Source of the DNA: CALAED01 sp937891035 | GTDB taxonomy: Bacteria; Actinomycetota; Actinomycetes; Streptosporangiales; Streptosporangiaceae | DNA: 22,478 bases | Direction: 5' to 3' | Assembly: GCA_035642125.1 (NCBI GenBank) | Contig: DASQSZ010000080.1 | Span: forward strand, 1-22,478 | Shown here: in pieces, positions 21,609 to 22,478 of the stretch | Position numbering within the stretch: position 1 is the stretch's first letter | How the letters are laid out: every line of letters begins with the position of its first letter | Program-made: the position numbers and the translations under genes | Notes under the pieces: model-generated | Database searches by the model: none | What the model saw: the letters and a program-made list of their open reading frames with translations, nothing else | What the model was told of the DNA's origin: nothing

Positions 21609-22478
21609 ACCGCCGCCCCTTCGCACTGATCGCGGTCGCCGTCGCCGGGTTGACCGCGGCCGCGGGCTGTTCGTTCCGCGGCGCCGAGTCGCTGCCCCTG
21701 CCCGGGGGCCCCAACCTCGGCGGCAATCCGTACGAAGTCAGCATCGACTTCGTCAACGTGCTCGACCTCGTGCCGCATTCGGTCGTCAAGGTCAATGACG
21801 TCTCCGTCGGCGAGGTCACGGACATCAGGCTGGACGGCTGGCACGCGCGCGTCACCTGCGAGGTGCGCGGTGATGTCGCCCTGCCCGACAACGCGATCGC
21901 GATTGTGAGCCAGACCAGCCTGCTGGGCGAGAAGTACGTGGCCCTGTCCAGCCCGGCGAAGGAGCCGCCACAGGGCCGGCTGGCGCAGGGCGACGTGATT
22001 CCGTTGTCGCGTACCTCCATGTCGACCGAGGTCGAGGAGGTGCTGTCCGCGCTGTCCGCGCTGCTGAACGGCGGCGGCATCGAGCAGATCTCCACCATCA
22101 CGCATGAGCTGAACGCCGCACTGGACGGCCGTACGGACACGATCAGGGACGTGCTGCACCGCGTCGACACGTTCGTCGGCACGCTCGACCGGCACAAGGA
22201 CTCGATCAACCGGGCGATCGAGGGTCTCGACCGGCTCACCGCCAAGCTGGCCGACGAGAAGCAGACGATCGCCGAGACCCTCGAGGGCGCCGGCCCGGCG
22301 ATCAAGATTCTCGACCAGAACCGGGCCGACCTGACGAAGATGCTGGTCAGCCTGAGCAAGTTCGGCGACACGGCGACCCGTGTGATCAACGCTTCGCGCG
22401 ACGACCTGCTGGCCAACCTGCGGGCGCTGCAGCCTATCCTCGCCAACCTCAACAAGGCGGGCGACGACCTGCCGAACA
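21605..22478 (+). CDS. mceE: MCE-family lipoprotein, MceE position (LprK-like), 3' end outside the window
   Basis: The frame runs from GTG 21605 to the window end without a stop, giving 291 codons. GGGAGG (21593-21598) lies six bases upstream. The signal peptide ends in AAAGC with lipidated Cys22, and the GAESLPLPGGPNLGG stretch after it is characteristic of MceE. The MCE domain covers about 42-118 (YEVSIDFVNVLDLVPHSVVKV, SVGEVTDIRL, SLLGEKYVALSSP), followed by helices. MceE is the only lipid-anchored MCE subunit in mycobacterial operons. The start overlaps the mceD stop by 4 bases. A mceF is expected next, beyond the window. Confidence 0.93.
   Translation, partial: MNRRPFALIAVAVAGLTAAAGCSFRGAESLPLPGGPNLGGNPYEVSIDFVNVLDLVPHSVVKVNDVSVGEVTDIRLDGWHARVTCEVRGDVALPDNAIAIVSQTSLLGEKYVALSSPAKEPPQGRLAQGDVIPLSRTSMSTEVEEVLSALSALLNGGGIEQISTITHELNAALDGRTDTIRDVLHRVDTFVGTLDRHKDSINRAIEGLDRLTAKLADEKQTIAETLEGAGPAIKILDQNRADLTKMLVSLSKFGDTATRVINASRDDLLANLRALQPILANLNKAGDDLPN

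Noticed and set aside
1..22478. Insertion sequences, transposases, phage genes or CRISPR arrays
   Set aside because: No transposase, integrase, recombinase or array of spaced repeats was seen. The only element-like structure is the 35-bp direct repeat near 18020-18173, listed separately.

Overview
The window is high-GC DNA from a Gram-positive actinomycete. Codons mostly end in G or C, GTG starts are frequent, genes overlap by ATGA or GTGA, and terminators mostly lack U-tracts. The gene order rpmG-hadA/hadB-like ... tRNA-Trp-secE-nusG-rplK-rplA ... rplJ-rplL is the actinobacterial ribosomal and secretion neighbourhood. A lipoprotein gene sits between rplA and rplJ, as I recall from Streptomyces, and a complete-looking mce operon follows rplL. 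A filamentous actinomycete of the Streptosporangiales type is my inference; no sequence here fixes the genus.

Bases 1-2900 (plus strand): 3' part of an elongator tRNA-Met(CAU), zinc-type ribosomal protein L33, a translationally coupled pair of MaoC/hotdog dehydratases (HadA/HadB-like), MurB for peptidoglycan precursor synthesis, and a GDT1/TMEM165-type cation transporter. Bases 2900-8100: a minus-strand adenosine deaminase, a secreted Pro/Lys-rich protein, a SigE-type ECF sigma factor with a downstream membrane protein (probable anti-sigma or sensor), and a minus-strand class I aspartate aminotransferase. Convergent pairs are separated by strong hairpins. Bases 8200-13600: tRNA-Trp, secE, nusG, rplK, rplA, a lipoprotein, rplJ and rplL. 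The rplJ leader is long, with mutually exclusive hairpins and a U-tract terminator, the layout of an L10 attenuation leader.

Bases 13882-22478: ATPase (mkl), two permeases (yrbE type), then mceA, mceB, mceC, mceD and the start of mceE, which runs off the window. Together these would form an ABC-type Mce lipid importer: the MCE proteins build a transport channel across the envelope, and YrbE/Mkl energise it.

No clearly new enzymatic system is visible. The most unusual structures are: (i) an exact 35-bp direct repeat carrying a Shine-Dalgarno sequence and ATG, 119 bp apart between mceA and mceB, which creates a 40-codon Arg-rich mini-ORF ending in ATGA overlap with mceB; (ii) a 14-bp tandem duplication at the sigma factor/anti-sigma junction that appears to have broken an ancestral ATGA overlap; (iii) a C-terminal domain apparently shared by the two extracytoplasmic proteins flanking the sigma gene; (iv) an operator-rich 300-bp region ahead of the mce operon; and (v) a probable leaderless promoter for the hadA-like gene.
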